From Phylloscopus collybita (Eukaryota > Chordata > Aves > Passeriformes > Phylloscopidae): a stretch of DNA of 64,000 nt. The first letter of the stretch is position 1, and every line of letters begins with the position of its first letter. Positions 45,900 to 58,427 of the stretch are shown here, piece after piece. The DNA lies in the NCBI GenBank assembly GCA_027886175.1, contig JAJNNQ010000005.1, positions 2,795,001 to 2,859,000 on the forward strand, written 5' to 3'. Below the pieces are notes generated by a model. That model was not told where the DNA came from. It was given only the letters and a program-made list of their open reading frames with translations, and searched no databases. The position numbers were made by a program, and so were the translations under genes.

Positions 45900-47352
45900 C
45901 AAGTGGCCTGGCTTTAAGGAGGAGTGAGCCCAGAGCCAAAGCTCAGCCAGGCACAGCTCAGGATGCATCCCAGATCCCATCCATCAGTGACAGCCCCAGG
46001 AGCTGCTGAGCCCTGGGAGGAGCCACAGGCAAAGCCCTTCACACTCAGGAGCTAAAAGGGTCCAAGTGGAGAGCAGGGAGAAGAGATTTTGAGCTCCAGC
46101 ACATCAAAGGCTTAGTGACATTGAAGTCATAAGAAATAATGAATATTTAACTCCCAGCTCGTATTAAAAAACCTATTAATGTTTTATTTTGTCATCCGTA
46201 ATGAAACAAGAAATTGGGCCAGTGGTCCTTAATGACATCTGTGGTGCAGGAGGAAAACTGCTGGGCCAAAAGCGAGGCAGGAGTGGGCAGCTGAGGGCTG
46301 TGGGCTCTGGCAGCCCCAAAGCAGCACTGCTCTGCACTCTCTGAGAAGTCTGTGAAGGCAGAACAGGAGCTCAGGGCAGGAGAGGTGGATTGCAAAGCTC
46401 AAACCTGACCCTGTCGCTGCAGCCCTTCCCTTTCCCAAATCACTGGGGTGTCTCTAACTAAGGAGATGGTCTTGGGCAGGAGGCAGAAATTCAGATTCCA
46501 GCTTTGACAGACTTTGCATGTGATCTTACTGAACCTTTCTCTATCATGATGCACCTTCTTCCTCCATCCTTTGAACACCTGCTGGTGTTCATACCATTCT
46601 CAGGATGGGACCTGTGTGCACTGAATGTAATCCCTGGAATTCCCATGGATACACAGCTCTGATCAAATAAAATTAAAGTACATTAAATCAGAGCCTGAAA
46701 GCGCTGTTTTAGCCTTATTTTGAGGTGCATTTGTTCCAAATTTGCCAGGAAATTCAGGCCTTTAATTACAAACAACAGGATGCTTGAATCAGCCTTGTAC
46801 CAGCTCACAGCTGTGACCCTGCAAAAATGATGGTTTCAACTGTGCAAACCCCAAAGAATACGAGTTAAGTGCCCAGGGTATTCAGCAAGGTGCAGAGAAT
46901 GGAACTCTGCACTTTGGAAGACCTGAGGAGGGCACAGCATCTGCTCCTCTGTGGGCACTCAGCTCCTGCCCTCCACGGGCTCCCCAGGGCAGCTGAGGGG
47001 ACAGCAGGGCACAGGGGGACACCAGGGACAGTCCCTGCCACTCGGGTGCCTCACACCCTGCTGCTCCCAGGGATCTGGGGGAGGACACCCAGAGGAGCTC
47101 CAGCCACAGCTCCAGCCTGCAGGGACTGACAGGAGTGGCAAAGCCCATGCAGTGGAACAGCTGAGATAAAATCCAGGATTGTCCTTCCTGGAGCAGACAG
47201 TGACAGTGACACAGCGCAGAGCTCTCCCAGGGATTCCCTGCTCCTGGAAGAGGTCTGACAGGCAGGATAAAGTCACACTGGCAGCACTCATCCTCCTCTC
47301 AGGGCAGTGTCCCCTTCCCTGGCACCACTCACTCCTCTCCGATTCCTCACCC
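45900..47352. other. 5' intron / flank, nothing recognised
   Basis: No transposon or gene is recognised. Confidence 0.5.
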
Positions 47353-47811
47353 TGATGCCTTCAGTTTTATCTTTCCTGTGTTTCAGGTTCTGTGCTGCCC
47401 AGGGGTGCAGCTCTCAGCCTCACACTCAGGGTCACTCAGCTCTGCACAGAGCAGGGACACAAAACAAATCCTGTTCCTGCTGCACCCCAAGGACAACTTT
47501 CAGCCCAACAGCACAAACAAGGGTGGCTGGAGGGAGGGACAAGAAGGATGGGACCTCACAGCCTGCAGCTGGAATTGGACAATGAAACCCCAATGTGCAA
47601 ATGGACCCAAACTGATCAAAGTGTCAGACCTCATGATCATTTTGGGTCCATTTTGTGACCATTTTGGGTCCACCTTGGGGTCCCCCTTGGGTGCAGCCCT
47701 GGCCAGGCCCTGTCCTGCCCAAGGTGTATCCCAGAGGTCTTTCAATAAATCTCTGCTTTATTCTCTGGCTCTGACCAGTCTCTGTTCCAGCTCAGCCTTC
47801 CCAAGGCATCA
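47353..47811 (+). mobile_element. Solo LTR, TGATGCC family, copy 2
   Basis: The 459-bp element has the same TGATGCC...GGCATCA ends as copy 1 and is flanked by ACCC on both sides, a clean 4-bp target duplication. AATAAA lies at about 47745, followed by CTCTGGCTCTGACCAG. Outside the 11-bp repeat it is almost identical to the copy at 22530, so both inserted fairly recently. Confidence 0.92.
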
Positions 47812-50800
47812 ACCCAGGGAGTCAAACCCATCCCTGTTTCTCACTCCTGTGGTTCTTTTCCCTCTCCCAGACAACAAAACCCTGGGGAGTGCAGCACTGT
47901 GGATATCCAGGCCCTGGGGCACACCTGGGATCCAGGGAACACTTCTACCAGTTGAGGGTTCAGCTTCCCTGCTGTAACTCACTCATTTATGACCTGCCAG
48001 GCAGATCTGCTTTGCATATCCCATCACTTATCAGAGCATTTAGCCACAGCAGCCTCTGGAGAGCACATTATCAAAGATTAGGGACTAATTTGACCAAAGA
48101 CTTCCCTGGAGAGCTGCAGTGCTGCAGTGCAGGAGACACCACTGCTGCTTATCCCAAGTGTCAGGGATGAGTAGGGAAAAGGTTAAAGCTTCCTGCTTTG
48201 GGTTCTCTCCAGTTTAAACCGGCCACTAATCCCTAATAATTTAATTTATTTGCATTAATGGACCAGGGAGTCAATATTTGTGTTAGCTTATCCCAGAAAA
48301 TAATTTGAAATATTTCTTCCAAATCTGGTTCAATTTCATTTCTTAAAGCACCTTTATTTCATGAGATACCAGGAGCCTAATTAATATTTCATGCTTATTA
48401 CTTAGGCTCAGCCTCACAATCATCAGCTCCTAAACCCAGCTTCCACAGGACTCTGCTTGGAGTGTTTAATCTTTTTGGTATCTGCAGTGCACCTCTGATT
48501 TGCAATGAATTTACATCAAGCTGATTTGCTTCTATTCTCATACCTGACCCCTTCTTGTTAATTAAAGGAGAAAGATCAGGGTATTGTTGTCTCTGCAGTT
48601 GGGGTGTTTATTTCCTCTCCTCCTCCTCACGTTCTTCCTCTGCACTTTCTGCCTACAAGGCACAAAGTACCGAGTGATTTCCAGACACTGAGTTCCTGAG
48701 TTTAATCTAAATTAAGCCCCACGTCCAATTTGATAACAAATCCCTGCAATGGAAGCATTCACACTTGGTAAATACTGCATGATTGTAATTACAAAGCTAA
48801 AAAATCCGAACACGAGAGTGTTGATTAATGCTTCAAAGCAGATTTCCCAGCATTCTGTACATGGAATCCATCTGATTCATCCTGTATGTGATTGCTCTGT
48901 TTGGCCTCAGGCTAAAAAATTAAATTTTTCAAACTATTTCTTCCCACTATAAATGTTTCTGCTGGGAAAATTGGCCTCTTTCTTTCTTTCTCTCTTTCTC
49001 ATTTAAAGATCTTTGAATTTAAGCCATACAGTCAATAAAGACATTTTGAGTTCATTACATTCTGGGAACACCAAGGTGGTTTTTACTGCACAGATATCAT
49101 CCCTGAGTAAGAATTGTGACTTTGGGAAGTTGAGTTGCTAAATTTCAAAGGATTCTCCTGTAGGAAGAACCAACAAACAGCCAAACAGCCAATTTATTTT
49201 TTTTTTGTTTTGTTTTGCTATTCCTTTCCACAGCCTTTTCTCCTGCAAATGAGGAAGAAAACTACAGCTGGAAATGCACCATTCCTGCTCCCAAGCACTC
49301 TGAGAAAGCTGGCTAAACCAAAGATATATTCAGATTTATTTCCAAGCCTAAGACTGAATAAAATCACCTTTCTGGAGCTGCAGGAGCATCCTTGCCACCT
49401 TCCCTTCTGGGCAGGAGCTGGATCCCCGTGCCCTCCTTTTCCAGGGATCAGCTCTGAACACGAGGCTGAGCTTTCCAGAGCAAATCTGGGCAGCCTCAGC
49501 CCATCCAAGAGGGGTTTGAGAACCTGCACTGCTGATAATTAACATCCCCCCTGAGCTGGAGCATCCCTGCTGACTTCCCTACCACGAGATGCAGCATTTT
49601 AATATTAAACAGCAACAGGGGGGGAAAAAAAGAGGGAGAGGATGGGAGAGAAAAAAAAAAAAAATAAGACTGTTAAATTCATAAGTTTTGGTGCCTGAAG
49701 GGGATCAAAGCCAGTGTGAAAATATCTGTTTGGCCAGTTATGGGCAGGGCTCTCAGAGCTCAGTGTCAGCTCAGACAGATGAGCTGAATATTCACAAATT
49801 CCTCACCCACCACCTCAGAAATGACTTTTCTTCAGCCCAGCAAGCAGCAGCTCTGCTGGCAAACTCTGGGGGAAAGTAAGATCCCACCCAAGCAGAGCTT
49901 TTCCTGTGCATGTTCCACGGATTCTGGGCAGAGTGTGCCGTGAGGGGGTGAGGAGCCCACGGTTTCAGTCACTGCTCTCATCAAATTTCATCTCCTTGCA
50001 GCTGCAAAAGCCTGTACAAGGAGAATTAAAGCTTCTCTTATGGAAGCAGGAGTGGAAAAAAAAAATCCCAATCACCCCAGTGCTCGTGGAAAATAAGGTG
50101 AATCCATGGGCACTAAAATCCCCTCCTCAGTGGTACTTGCCAGGCCTTCCACAGATAGATGGGAAAAATTTGTTGATCTAATGCACAGAATTATTGCCAT
50201 TAATATGAAAACCTAAACATGCCAATGTGGGGCCTTCAGAAGCTTTATCCTACTGACGTTCCTGTGGAGAATATTTATCCTGTTACTCCTGTCAGCAGAG
50301 TTCTGAGCAGCAAGGAAAACTGGAGGGCTGATTAAACCACATTTAAACCATGGGAACACCCAAAACGGAGTATTTTCCAGGATGATTAAAATAAACCTTA
50401 ATTACTGAAGCCAGGTTTATCAGTGCCATCCAATGTCACAATACTTCAAGGCAGGTGATGAGGGGGAAAAGGCAAAACTCCCCAACAACTGCATCCAGCA
50501 GCAGAGCAGTACCTGCATTATTCATCATCAGTCGTGCAGTGACAGATCCAAAATAATTAGTATTATTCACATTAACTTATGCAATTCCCCTGCCTAAAGA
50601 GAAGCCATAAAGAAATGTAAAGTAATTATAAAGCAGAGATGCTCTGGATGGGCTGGGAAGTTCTGGTGGAGCAAAGCTTCGAGGGAGGAGGAAGAACTAA
50701 ACTTGGTAATAACGTGGAGTGGCAAAAACAAAATAAAGTGCAGTTGGCAAAGGAGAAAAGTAAATGAACTGAAAATTGTGGTGGGTAGCTCACAGATTAG

Positions 50801-51017
50801 GGAAACCTGTGATTTTGCAGCAGAAAGGGGAAAAAAAAGAAAGGGAAACAACAAAGAAGTAAAAAGGAGACAAAAAATAACCCTGGAGAAAAGAAACACA
50901 AATTAACAAGATATAAAAGAGGATATAGAAAATACTTAAAAATTATATATTTTAATTATGTTATTTTAGTCTGAGCTTTCAGGACAAAAAGCTAAGACAG
51001 AGTCCTATGAAATGTGG
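47812..51017. other. 5' intron / flank, mostly unique
   Basis: No repeat family is recognised. 48200-49100 is AT-rich with words such as TTTGCATTAATGG and may be conserved. A-rich tracts occur at 49622-49663 and T-rich at 49197-49217. The 135-codon frame at 49135-49542 has no motif. Confidence 0.45.
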
Positions 51018-51296
51018 CACAGAAACCTGGAATGGTTTGGGTTGGAAGAAATCTTAAAGCTCTTCCAGTGCCACCTCTGCCATGGCAGGGACACCTCCCA
51101 CTGTCCCAGGCTGCTCCCAGCCCCAGTGTCCAACCTGGACTTCCTTGGGCACTGCCAGGGATCCAGGGGCAGCCAAAATTTCTCTGGGCACCCTGTGCCA
51201 GGGTGTCCCCACCCTCACAGGGAGGAATTCCTCCCCAATATCCCATTAACCCTCTTCTCTTTCAGTCTGGAGCATTTCCCCTTGTCCTACCACAAT
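51018..51296 (-). mobile_element. CR1 LINE 3' end
   Basis: On the minus strand the landmarks are GGAGGAATTCCTCCCTGTGA, GCACAGGGTGCCCAGAG, CCTGGATCCCTGGCAGTGCC and CATGGCAGAGGTGGCACTGG. The terminal repeat is poorly preserved. Confidence 0.9.
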
Positions 51297-54200
51297 TTTT
51301 TTTTTCCCTGATGAAAATCAGAGACTTTTATCCCTACAAGGAACCCTGTCTGAAAAAAAAAAAAAAAAAAAATTGCCATTTGCTTACTGTCCATACAGAG
51401 CCAAAGGCAGAATCACCACTAAGGTAACCTCAAAGTCAGCAAGAGATTCCAGCAGAGTCTGACTCTCACCTCCAGAAGGAATCGCAAGTAACTCCAGCAC
51501 GGTTTGGATAAATCTTCAGAATCTGGAAGGGCACTGCCTCGATGTGCAGCTGTCCCCATTTACTACAGAGACAGAAAGAAGCTGCTTTCACTCAGAAGGA
51601 GCCAGAAAGAAGAAAAAAAAACAAAAACAAAACAAAACTGCCAGGCAAAACCTGGCACATCCCAGAGCAGCCAAAGCTGGAGCTCATTAGCCTGCACAGC
51701 CCTGGGGACTGCACCTCCTCCTGCCAGCTGGGAGCCTTCAACCTTCCAAATGGTTGTGGTAGGACACTCTTAAAATCCAGGCAGTGCTGAAGAGAATCTG
51801 ATTCCCAGCAGAGGAAGCCAAGAGTTCTCTGAAAGGTCCCCACCAAAAGCACCCCAATCTGAGTTTTTCAAAGCTCAGATGTATCAGTGGCACACTCAGC
51901 TAAGGAAACTCGGTGCATCTGGCCAGCAAACATCTGGCTAAAAATCTCGTTCCTCTCTGACCCAGAGGACACAAAAGGCAAAAGGAATTGTTCCAGTAAA
52001 GGTTGTTTTAGATGTGTTTTAAGAAGCAGAGAGCACCAGGCACTTGAGAATACACTCAGCTCTGCCCAGCAGCTCTGAGGGGACATCAGGCACAGCTGAG
52101 AGATTGAGAAAGCTGGGTTTGTTAAGAGACAGAAGGAAAGAGAAAGAATTCATAACAGCAACAACAAAACCCACAAAACATCTGGGCTAAGACCAGAATG
52201 CAGAATGCTGCCTTTATAGACAAAAATCCTGATCTTACACGAGATGTGCAACAACCACGGCTCCGAGCTACACAACAGCAAAGAGACAAAGAGAAGGTGG
52301 GGAGACAGACAAAACCCAAAAAACACCAACTCAGTCTTGTGGGATCACATCACAGACCTCTCCCCAAAGTGCCCTGACACCACCACAGCTCCCAGCCCCT
52401 GCCCTGCACACCATGAACCACACAACATCTCCCACCTGCCCCTTTCTGGTGACACCAACCATCAGCCAGCCACCAGAGCCCCAAACCACTTCAGAAATTC
52501 CAGACCTTCCCGGGGTAGCCTCTGTGCTCCTCCTCACTGCTCTGGATGGCTTTGGGACCTCTCTTGTCCCCTCATGCTCCTCCTGAGTTGATGCCACCTC
52601 CTTTCCTCCAGGATTTCCGCTGCTTTTGCCCCCCCAAGAGCCAAGGAACCCTGACAATTCCAGGGAATTTAACCTGAAATGCTCTGCAGAGGCACTGAGT
52701 GGCCATTTAAGCAGTGACTCATCTTTTCTGGATTTTTTTCTGGGAGCCTTTTAAGGAACGGGGCTGGCACCTTTTCAAGGCGCGTTTCTTAATCCCGACT
52801 TTTGCAATTTGCAGGGTGACACATCCCCGAGCTGGAAACGTGGATCAGATGGCAGCAGAGCCACGTTTATCAGGGGAAGAGCGTTTAGCACCAGATTTTC
52901 CTGGATGTGGCACTTGCAAAGGGCAATCCTAAAATATCCGAGTTTGTCCTTCTGCCCTACCTCAATTAACTCCTCTTTTAAAGGGAGTCAGCTGAACTTG
53001 GCCAAGAAAGACATAAATTCTATCTTCTGTCACAGCTGAGAAATGATATTTTAAATATTTTTTTTAATTAATTTCTCAACTCTGCTCATTTCTGGCTCTG
53101 ACTCTCAGAGCTATCTGAAACTTTTTCAAAGATTTTTCTTTTCTTTTTTGCTGTTTGTTTTGGGTTATTGTGGATATTTTATTTTTTTTTTTTGCAATTA
53201 CTAACATCCTGTCCCCTAAACCTGCCTTCAGTTTCTGGGGGGCTTCTGTTAAGATCAGCTTATCAATAAATTTCATGCAGCCAAATTACTGAAAAGTACC
53301 ATGAAAATCTGAGTAATTAGTGTGTAAATAATTAACACTCAGGTAAGATCACTTCCAGCAAGTCCATCCTAGCCTGTGAAGGCCTCTCACACAATTTCTC
53401 TTAGATCATCATGAAATATTTCTGCACCTTCATTTTTCCACCCTGAACCTGCAAATTACAGGAGGGTGTCAGGGTTCACCAGAAGACCTTGCACCACTTT
53501 ATGATGTGTGGCACCTTTTTAATCAATCACATTTCCAAACAGTAAGTTATTTTTGATTATTCTGATTTTTCTAGCAGAAGTCAGTGTGCACCTGCCTTTG
53601 CTACGTCACCAAGCTGCTGCTTCTCTGCAACTTCCTGGTGAGATAAAAGCCTGGAAGTACTTTTATCCATCCTTTCAATGGATTGCAGATGGGTGAAAGT
53701 GGCAGACTTGGAGACAAAAAAAACCCAAAAAACAAAACAAACCCAACCCAACTGAGTCACAGAAATCTGATGATTCATCCAAACCCACGGGAAGAGGGAT
53801 GAAAGAGATCTGCTCCCATATCTTGCTGTAAAACAAGTAAATAATACCCAGTGCATCCAGGTCACTGGTTTGGACAACTCAGCAGGGAGCTGGACAAGCT
53901 CCTCCACAGAAAGGGTCACAAATTAACAATGCCTAATCACTAATTAAGCTAATTCCTTATGTTAGACTTCTCAATGAAATGAGGTGCGATGGAAATCTGG
54001 AGAGATTAACACCAAAAATAACATTCCTGAATTATTCCCTGCCTGGTAATGGAGCAGGGATGAGCATCAGCTCATTCCCTAAGGACCAGGGTGCCAGCCT
54101 GGGCTCTGGATGTCAGAGCTGCTCCCTGAGCACATGGAACACAGTATTTATTCCTTCTACACGTAAATACACATCTGTGGCCTGTAAAGGACACTTAACT

Positions 54201-54390
54201 CACAGCAAGGTGAAGATTCAGTGATATTAATCAGATATTTTAAGACTGAAAATCTCGGTTCTTTGCAGTTCTGCCACTCTACAGCAAAACACTCCCTTAC
54301 CCTTTCACAAACACAGAAAAAAAACAAAACAAAACAAAAAAAAAAACCCAAAACAATTCCTTCAACACATGATCCTTTTCTTGATGTATT
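51297..54390. other. 5' intron / flank, nothing recognised
   Basis: Poly(A) at 51352-51371 lies close to the end of the preceding CR1. Further A/C-rich short tracts lie at 53718-53748 and 54317-54352. No gene is seen. Confidence 0.5.
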
Positions 54391-54718
54391 TCACAGAATC
54401 ACAGAATTTCTAGGTTGGAAGAGACCTCCAAGATCATCAAGTCCAACCCAGCTCTAACACCTCAACCAGACCACGGCACCGAGTGCCACATCCAGGTTTT
54501 TTAAACACATCCAGGGGTGGTGACTCCACCACCTCCCCAGGCAGGCCATTCCAATACTTTATCACTCTTTCTGTGAAAAGCTTTTTCCTGATATCCAGCC
54601 TGTATTTCCCTTGGTGCAGCTTGAGGCTGTGTCCTCTCCTTCTGTCAGTGCTGCCTGGAGAAAGAGACCAACCCCACCTGCCCACAGCCACCTCTCAGGG
54701 AGTTGTGGAGAGTGGTAA
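54391..54718 (-). mobile_element. CR1 LINE 3' end
   Basis: It ends on the minus strand with AGAAATTCTGTGATTCTGTG. It contains GGACTTGATGATCTTGGAGG, GTGCCGTGGTCTGGTTGAGG and TATTGGAATGGCCTGCCTGG. It is the same subfamily as the copies at 16.0 and 28.7 kb. Confidence 0.93.
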
Positions 54719-57670
54719 GAATTCTCCCCAAATGGTGGCACCACACTCCTTTGCTGCCTTGTGGCACCATCATCCTCCATCATCAGCACCCAGACCGTGG
54801 TTCTTGCCTCCCTTTTCCCTCAGACACAGCTCAAAACTCCAGCTCACCCCTTCTGCAAGTGGGAGAATGACTTTGAAGCGAAGCAGTGCCATGAGAAACC
54901 CAAGCTCAGGTTAATCCTGATACCAGGCAACCTTCTCTCACTGATCTTTAATACTTCCTGCAAGAAGGGAAAATAAAGTTTCAGGGCTGGCCATTGTCAG
55001 CAATCCTCAGGGAGTCCAAAGGCTACAGCTTGTGATGGGAGCTTCAAAAAAATCCTGTCAAAAGCATCAGCAGCCCTGAGGGAGACAAATGTCCACATTC
55101 CAGCCCCTGGGCTGAAGAAGTCCTTGGATGAGTGGCATCAAGAACTGCTCTTTGTTGCAAAGCAAGTAACAGGTTTTGCCAGTGCCTTCAGAATTCGTGG
55201 CTGTTTTGGAGTTCTACGAGTGCCTTGGCAAATATGGAAGTCTTTGGGAAAGCCACTGCTTCCCAACAAAATGTTTCTAAAAGTAAAAATGTCTCTGTTA
55301 TCATCTTCATGATGAAATTATCATTTATTCAATGCCAGACTGGGATTTCAGAGTTTTACTGAAAAGTGCTGAATTATCCAGTCTCCATCCCATCCTCATC
55401 CCCCAGCCCTGGGGACAGGAGGGCAGCACCCAGAGGTGTTGGGAGACCCCAAAAACAGCCCTTCCTCAGGAAGTCACCAACATTCTCGAAGATAAAAACT
55501 CAAATATAAACCCTTCAGAGTGAGATGAAAATCCTGTGTGGTGAGGAGGGGTTTGGCAAAAACTGCACATCTTGACTGGTGGTTATAATGTTGTTATAAT
55601 GTTGAAATGGACTGGATCAATGAGAACTGGGGGCTTTTTTTTTTTTTTTTTTCCTTTTTCCTTTTTTTGTTTTTTTTTTTCCTTTGGCAAAGAGAAAAAA
55701 AAATGCTGTTTTCTGGGACAGCTTGTTGAGGAAATGAGGCTTCTTACACTTGTGCAGCCTGTCCCAGCTATCCCAACCCCTCCATCTCTGGCAAGCAGGG
55801 GAGCTGTGACAGAAAGAAAATCCAAGCCAGTGCTTCTACTGGAAAAAAAGGAAAAAAGACATTGCAAATTCAGTCTGAGAGCAGCTGAGCTGCATGTGCT
55901 GGCAGCTCGGGCAGGCTGTGAGTAACCCAGGAGTATCTGCTGGGGAGGGCAGGACAGGCACCAGCTCTGCCCCGTGCAGGGACTGGGGATGTCAGGCAGC
56001 AGGAAACCAGCACAGCCTTTTTAGGTTCACAGGTTACAGAATATCTTTGTTTGGTAAGAAAGGCTCGATTTTTAATTACCTGGAGAGAATTGCTTTCCCT
56101 GTTATTTTGTGCTCTAGGGTTGTTATTAACTTTTTAACATAAATCTGCATTGTGGAGCTGTAAACCCGAGTTGGGTAATGAAAACAACCACCCTGTGGGG
56201 ACACACACAGCGGCTCAACAGATGATCAAAAAGCCTTTTTTTGCATCATTAATCTGCAGGATTTCATGAAAGAATTAAGAAAAATAAGCATTTCTCTAGC
56301 ACAGGCACGAAGCATCCTTGAAAACATCAATCCCTCCCCCAAAAAACAGTTTGCCCAGAACCACTGCACAGCAACAAAGAGTCCCTCAAGCCCGAAATGA
56401 AATCATTAAGCAGCAAGAACTTGGTGGAGAGCTCTCCTTCCCCAGTGGAAGAGGTTTCACAGCCCTGGTGTCTCGTTCATTAACTCCCAAATGAGGGATG
56501 ACGAGTGCAGACAGTGTCCCTTTGTCTCCGGGCTGAGTCCCTCGTTAGTGGGTGTCCCCTCACCCCTGGCCCCGAGACACAACTTGTGCTGTCACCACAG
56601 AGACCTCGTGGGCAGCTCCAGCCAACGCAGACTGACCGCCAGAAAGGATCCTGGTTATTCCTCAGCAGCCTCTTCCCAGGGATAAAAAAAAAATAAAATC
56701 CATCCTGGCCCCCATCCCCTCCCAGCAGCCCCTCTCCCACAGCCAGCAGAGCTCCAGCCCTCAGCCCAAACAGGGATCCACCCAGGATCTCTCCTGAAGC
56801 ATCTCTCAGGTGCCAGGCAGCAGATTCCAGGGAAAAGCCTTTGGAAAAGCTGTGGCTGTTCAATCTGGGAGAGTGATAAGCACCCAAAAGTCCTTGAATT
56901 TAAGTGCAACAGCACTCAGGGCTGACTCTTCCTGAATGTATATATGGAAATAATTCCCTTGTAATGAACTCCTGTGGCAATGGCTTTGCCCTTCCTGCTA
57001 ATGCTAATGAATTCCATGCAAATCATTCCAGGCAGGGAATAGCCCCTGTCCTGTACTTACCCTTAGCCCTGTGCAGGGCCAGAGGAACTACACTGAGGGG
57101 GAAAGGTGCATCAGGCCACTGAGCAATAACTGATGGCCCTGCCTTGCCATACTCAGGCACAACCAACGATTTTGGTTTTGGCAGGATAAAAAAATGCTAA
57201 GCTTGGCATGGAAGCGTTAAGAAGAAATGGATTTTTTTTTTTTTTTTTCTTCAAATGGAGTAGTGAGGAAATATGCAAAGTGAGAATTCTCCAAGAGATA
57301 TGTGCCTGCTTGGAAATCCTATTTCCAGGCAGCCACAGGAGATGGTGCAGCCAAATAAACAGATTAGAACCCACGGGCTGTCGGTACAACTGAACAACGA
57401 TCCATCTCAGAGCTGCTCAGGAATAACTTCTGCAGCAGCAATTTATGATGTGGCCTGACAGGAAGGGTTTGGAGGGAACATGTCAAGAGCTCAGCAGCAT
57501 CTGAAGAAAACCCCCAAGTCATTTGTCACGTCTCTGTCAGGCCCAGCTGGGGCGAGGCGCTCCGTAAGGAGACAGCAGCTTTGACAAACGGGAGCTGCAA
57601 TGACTTTCCAGCCTCTTGCTGCTGCCAGGTGCTGGATTTGGGTGGGCAGGGTATAATCCTGGGAGTCTGC
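54719..57670. other. 5' intron / flank, nothing recognised
   Basis: T-rich tracts lie at 55636-55682 and 57230-57249. No transposon or gene is recognised. Confidence 0.5.
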
Positions 57671-58427
57671 TGTCTTGGGTTGCAGAGCCAGGGGTGTGTA
57701 TTCTATTTCATCTGTTAAATGCAGCTGGGGAGATGTTTTTTCTTTATCTCTTGTAACTCTGGGGGGAGAGGGGTGGATGCCTTCTGATAATGGGCCAGCT
57801 GATAAACCAGGTGGGGCAGTGTTTGTTATCTCTGTCACCACCTGTCCTCCCTCCAGGGGGATACTTTCTGCTAATGAACCATTAAGACACCCCTAAAAGC
57901 ACACAAAATAGACTATCCACATTACATCATCCTATTGTGAGATGCTCCACCCAGTGGGGGAGCCAACCATTCCTACCTGGATAAAACTGAGACACAGGAA
58001 CAAGAAGGCATCCAGCTTCACCTGATTCCTGGGAGGAAGACTGGACCCCTTCTCACCACCACTGGCCTCTTGTTCTACAGGATCACCTCTACTCCACCAG
58101 AACCACCTCTGCCACTCCAGGAGGACTCACTTTGGGACTGCTCCCAACCCCCTGACCAACAGGGTGTCAGGTTGTAGCTCTGACTCTGTCAGGGTTTTCC
58201 AAAATTGTTGTTTGTTTGTTTGCTGGTTTGGTTGGATGGTTTTGTTTTCTACTACATTTGTATTGTTAATATTCCCAGTAAAGAACTGTTATTCCTATTC
58301 CCAAATCTTTGCCTGAAAGTCCTGAATTGCAAAATTATAATTTGGCAGGGGTGAGGGGTTTACATTCCCCATTCCAAGGGAAACTCCAGCTTTCCCTGGC
58401 TGATACCTGTCTTCCCAAACCAAGACA
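57671..58427 (+). mobile_element. ERVL-type solo LTR
   Basis: The 757-bp element has a perfect terminal inverted repeat TGTCTTGG/CCAAGACA. The five bases on the left are TCTGC and on the right TCTCC, a likely 5-bp target duplication with one change. Inside are a TATA-like GGATAAAACTGAG near 57981 and a 3' part with AGTAAAGAACTGTTATTCC and GGGGTTTACATTCCCC, as in passerine ERVL LTRs. No internal retroviral sequence flanks it. Confidence 0.88.

Noticed and set aside
52200..52660. GC-rich region with overlapping frames on both strands, considered as an exon
   Set aside because: No splice-bounded segment gives a recognisable protein, and the frames are low-complexity Pro/His/Ser-rich.
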